64,000 bases of DNA from Candidatus Binatia bacterium (GTDB lineage Bacteria; Desulfobacterota; Binatia; HRBIN30): assembly GCA_026004215.1 (NCBI GenBank), contig BPIR01000002.1:795844-859843 (forward strand). Reading direction: 5' to 3'. A program made the translations under genes and the position numbers. The notes under the pieces were generated by a model. That model worked only from the letters and a program-made list of their open reading frames with translations. It searched no databases and had not been told where the DNA came from. Below are positions 62,220 through 64,000 of the stretch, one piece after another (position 1 is the stretch's first letter; each line of letters begins with the position of its first letter).

Positions 62220-62923
62220 CGCTCCCTCCTTCTACTGAAACCCCCGAATTCACTCGCGATCGACCCCCTAAGACCCGAATCTCCGCCCACGCGCGAGCCA
62301 CGAGAAACCTCGAGACCCAGTCGTGACTTACGTACTGACTCCCCCTAACGTACGCACAACTTCTGCCCTATGAGTTTTGCCGATACCACCGCCCTCGATG
62401 GCACACAACGGGAAAATCGTGGCCCGTGAGGAACTGCGAGTACGTGCCGATCGCTACCGACAAGACTTCCAGGAGCAACGCAGCGTCGGAAAGGCACCAG
62501 CGCAAAGCGTTCCTTGTCCTCCCGCCCAAGATGCAAGATTGCCGTCCCTCACGCGGGAGACTGTGGCTGCGCTGTTGCCCCGCGATGCGGATCGCGCCCG
62601 CCAGACGCACGAAGCCTGTAGGCAAAGGGAGGAGCGGCTCCTTTACATGCAGAGCTCGGCCGCGGGTTGGCTTAGGGTATCGAGGGGCGACCACCGCTAC
62701 CTTCCCCGACACAGCACCGTCGGCTTGGTATGCGGATCGAATAGGAAGACGGTGCGCCTCGCGGCCTCTGCGTTCGGGAACGCACGCAGCGACGGGGAAG
62801 AAACGCTCGGCCGGGGTTTCTGAACCCGGCAGCAACGCTCTAGACAGCTCGACCGGTGTGTAACGCTCTCCGTCGCGGGGAGTCTGAGGCAAAGCTGAAG
62901 CGACTTTCAGCGGCTCACCGAAG
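62220..62923. other. Intergenic stretch with no recognised gene
   Basis: About 700 bases. Open frames exist on both strands (for example 62377-62823 on plus) but have no ribosome-binding site and no recognisable domain. GCCGGGGTT-TCTG-AACCCGGC at 62810-62830 is a hairpin with one bulge. It separates divergent genes, so promoters for both are expected here; I could not identify them. Confidence 0.45.
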
Positions 62924-63754
62924 ATGCGCCTAATGATGACGAAAGAGCGAGCGGTACTGAGCGATCTGCCGGCCAAACCAGGAAAGCGGCGCCTGCTTTC
63001 TGCACTTGCCGTTGCCGCCGTTTTGGGCGTGCTTGCCCTGGGGCACGCGTTCCACGCCCAGGATCACATACTCGGCTTGGTAGAGTGGATTCGCCACGCA
63101 GGCTGGATGGGTCTCGTCGTCTTCATCATCGTGTATGTGGCCGCAACCGTCCTTTTCGTGCCCGGGGCAATCCTCACGCTCGGGGCGGGGTTTGCCTATG
63201 GGGTCGTCCTCGGCTCCCTGGCCGTGCTGATCGCGGCCAACTTAGGCGCAATCTTGGCATTCTGGCTCGGCCGAACCGTAGCCCGGGATTGGGTAGCCGC
63301 GCGGGTGCAGAGCAACCCTCGCTTTGCGGCGATTGATCGCGCGGTGGGCCACGAAGGTTTCAAAATCGTGCTGCTCACCCGACTGTCGCCCGTGTTCCCG
63401 TTCAATTTGCTGAATTATGCGTTCGGGGTCACGAGTGTCCGCGCGAGCGACTACGTCATAGGATCGGCCCTCGGCATGTTTCCCGGGACTGTGATGTACG
63501 TGTACGCAGGCTCGCTGATTACGAGCGCCACCCAGTTAGCGAGCGGGCAAGCTCCGGCGAGCCAAGCACAAACGGCCTTTTATTTCTTCGGCTTTGCGGC
63601 CACTTTGGTCGTGACGTTGTACATCACGCGACTGGCTCGAAGGGCGCTGGCGGCCATCACGGAGGAAAGCGCGTTTCCCGAGTCCGGCGCCCCCGCGCGG
63701 CCGCAGCCAGAAACCGTGGAGACTGCAGGGCTTCGCGTGAAGCCCCGGCCTTAA
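62924..63754 (+). CDS. TVP38/TMEM64 family (DedA-like) membrane protein
   Basis: 276 residues from ATG 62924; ATGs at 62933 and 62936 are close alternatives. About six membrane segments with the family blocks VFIIVYVAATVLFVPGAILTLGAGFAYG, LIAANLGAILAFWLGRTVARDWV, the re-entrant LLTRLSPVFPFNLLNYAFG and YVIGSALGMFPGTVMYVYAGSL. The F/Y-R-SP-F/L-P motif is the conserved core. Related proteins act in lipid scrambling or undecaprenyl-phosphate recycling, or are found beside mercury and selenium redox genes; the function here is unknown. The next gene begins 28 bases downstream. Confidence 0.9.
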   Translation: MRLMMTKERAVLSDLPAKPGKRRLLSALAVAAVLGVLALGHAFHAQDHILGLVEWIRHAGWMGLVVFIIVYVAATVLFVPGAILTLGAGFAYGVVLGSLAVLIAANLGAILAFWLGRTVARDWVAARVQSNPRFAAIDRAVGHEGFKIVLLTRLSPVFPFNLLNYAFGVTSVRASDYVIGSALGMFPGTVMYVYAGSLITSATQLASGQAPASQAQTAFYFFGFAATLVVTLYITRLARRALAAITEESAFPESGAPARPQPETVETAGLRVKPRP

Positions 63755-63782
63755 TGATCTCACACTCAGGAGGAAAGGAACC

Positions 63783-64000
63783 ATGAAGTCGTGGAGCATC
63801 GCCACAGTTCTGAGCGGAGCGCTGGCAGGCATTGCCCTCAGCGTTTGGCAATCCAGTGCGGCCCAACCTGGCAAGTACTTGATCATCTTGCAGGCGGGCA
63901 AGCAAAGTCACGAAGGGCACGCGCGCGCCTACCATGCGTTGCTGTATGCCAAGGAGTTACAGGAAAACAGTCACACCGTGGTTTTAGTTTTCGATGGCGC
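63783..64000 (+). CDS. DsrE-family-like secreted protein, 5' part
   Basis: The first 72 residues; the gene runs out of the window. ATG 63783 has AGGAGGAAAGG upstream. A signal peptide is visible (ATVLSGALAGIALSVWQSSAA), then PGKYLIILQAGKQSHEGHARAYHALLYAKEL and HTVVLVFDGA, which fits the start of a DsrE/DsrF-type fold with a nucleotide-like loop after the first strand. The conserved cysteine of sulfur-transfer members would lie beyond the window. A periplasmic location is unusual for DsrE but known. Confidence 0.7.
   Translation, partial: MKSWSIATVLSGALAGIALSVWQSSAAQPGKYLIILQAGKQSHEGHARAYHALLYAKELQENSHTVVLVFDG

Noticed and set aside
62368..62976. Open frames of about 150-200 codons on both strands upstream of the TVP38 gene
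   Set aside because: No start signals, no domains, and they overlap each other; treated as noncoding.
1..64000. CRISPR arrays, tRNA or rRNA genes, integrases
   Set aside because: No regularly spaced short repeats with variable spacers, cloverleaf-like tRNA ends or transposase/integrase motifs were found; the repeats present are tandem protein repeats or REP-like elements.

Overview
The window is high-GC, gene-dense bacterial chromosome with overlapping starts and stops and no rRNA, tRNA, CRISPR array, integrase or intact insertion sequence that I could see. The cell is Gram-negative: there are TonB-dependent uptake, an outer-membrane porin-type protein, lipoproteins and Tat export. Secreted proteins carry Pro/Thr/Ser-rich linkers followed by a C-terminal cysteine-bracketed pair of calcium-type loops (GDCNxDGxVTVxE ... 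CPAxDxNGDG), or cohesin-like domains with a PDCxV ... PIPDGxLFxC signature. From general knowledge this style is frequent in uncultured Candidatus Binatota/Binatia and related deltaproteobacterial genomes. That assignment is an inference from protein style, not a computed phylogeny.

Layout. 1-2.9 kb: end of an acyl-CoA ligase gene, a conserved protein, a methyltransferase and an isocitrate-lyase-family enzyme. 3.7-7.4 kb: a radical SAM/SPASM protein converging without spacing on aceE. 7.7-9.1 kb: an alginate-export-type porin. 9.6-15.9 kb: a four-gene operon for a Tat-exported molybdopterin enzyme that most resembles the periplasmic nitrite oxidoreductase/nitrate reductase branch (catalytic, four-cluster Fe-S, heme-b and TorD-like chaperone subunits). 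16.0-20.1 kb: glcDEF glycolate oxidase, ending in a hairpin that holds the stop codons of both converging genes. 20.1-23.0 kb: two envelope lipoproteins and an M48 metalloprotease.

23.1-32.4 kb: a minus-strand heme/iron cluster, read from high to low coordinates: a Com-like zinc-ribbon protein, two paralogous secreted proteins, a TonB-dependent receptor, tonB, and hmuT, hmuU, hmuV, hmuS. A good Fur-box candidate lies just upstream of the whole set. 33-35 kb: an MFS transporter and an enoyl-CoA hydratase. 35.4-38.3 kb: a large secreted seven-bladed FG-GAP propeller protein. 38.8-41.6 kb: a VOC protein, apaG, a frameshifted M14 carboxypeptidase and thrH. 41.6-44.0 kb: znuBCA zinc uptake. 44.2-47.8 kb: a BMP-type nucleoside-like ABC transporter with only one permease. 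47.8-52.1 kb: an SRPBCC protein, a candidate small ORF and a secreted GH38-like/FN3 protein.

52.3-62.2 kb is a degraded accessory region: remnants of a MauG-type peroxidase, a gene split by an in-frame TAG, and secreted proteins with dockerin-like and cohesin-like modules, including a 1282-residue protein with 14 RCC1-type repeats. Short dispersed repeats surround them. The window ends with a TVP38/TMEM64 membrane protein and the start of a DsrE-like gene.

The most interesting items are the dockerin-like/cohesin-like suite, the NXR-like operon, and the putatively Fur-controlled heme cluster headed by a zinc ribbon and two secreted paralogs. Several gene breaks sit in G/C homopolymers and may be sequencing errors.
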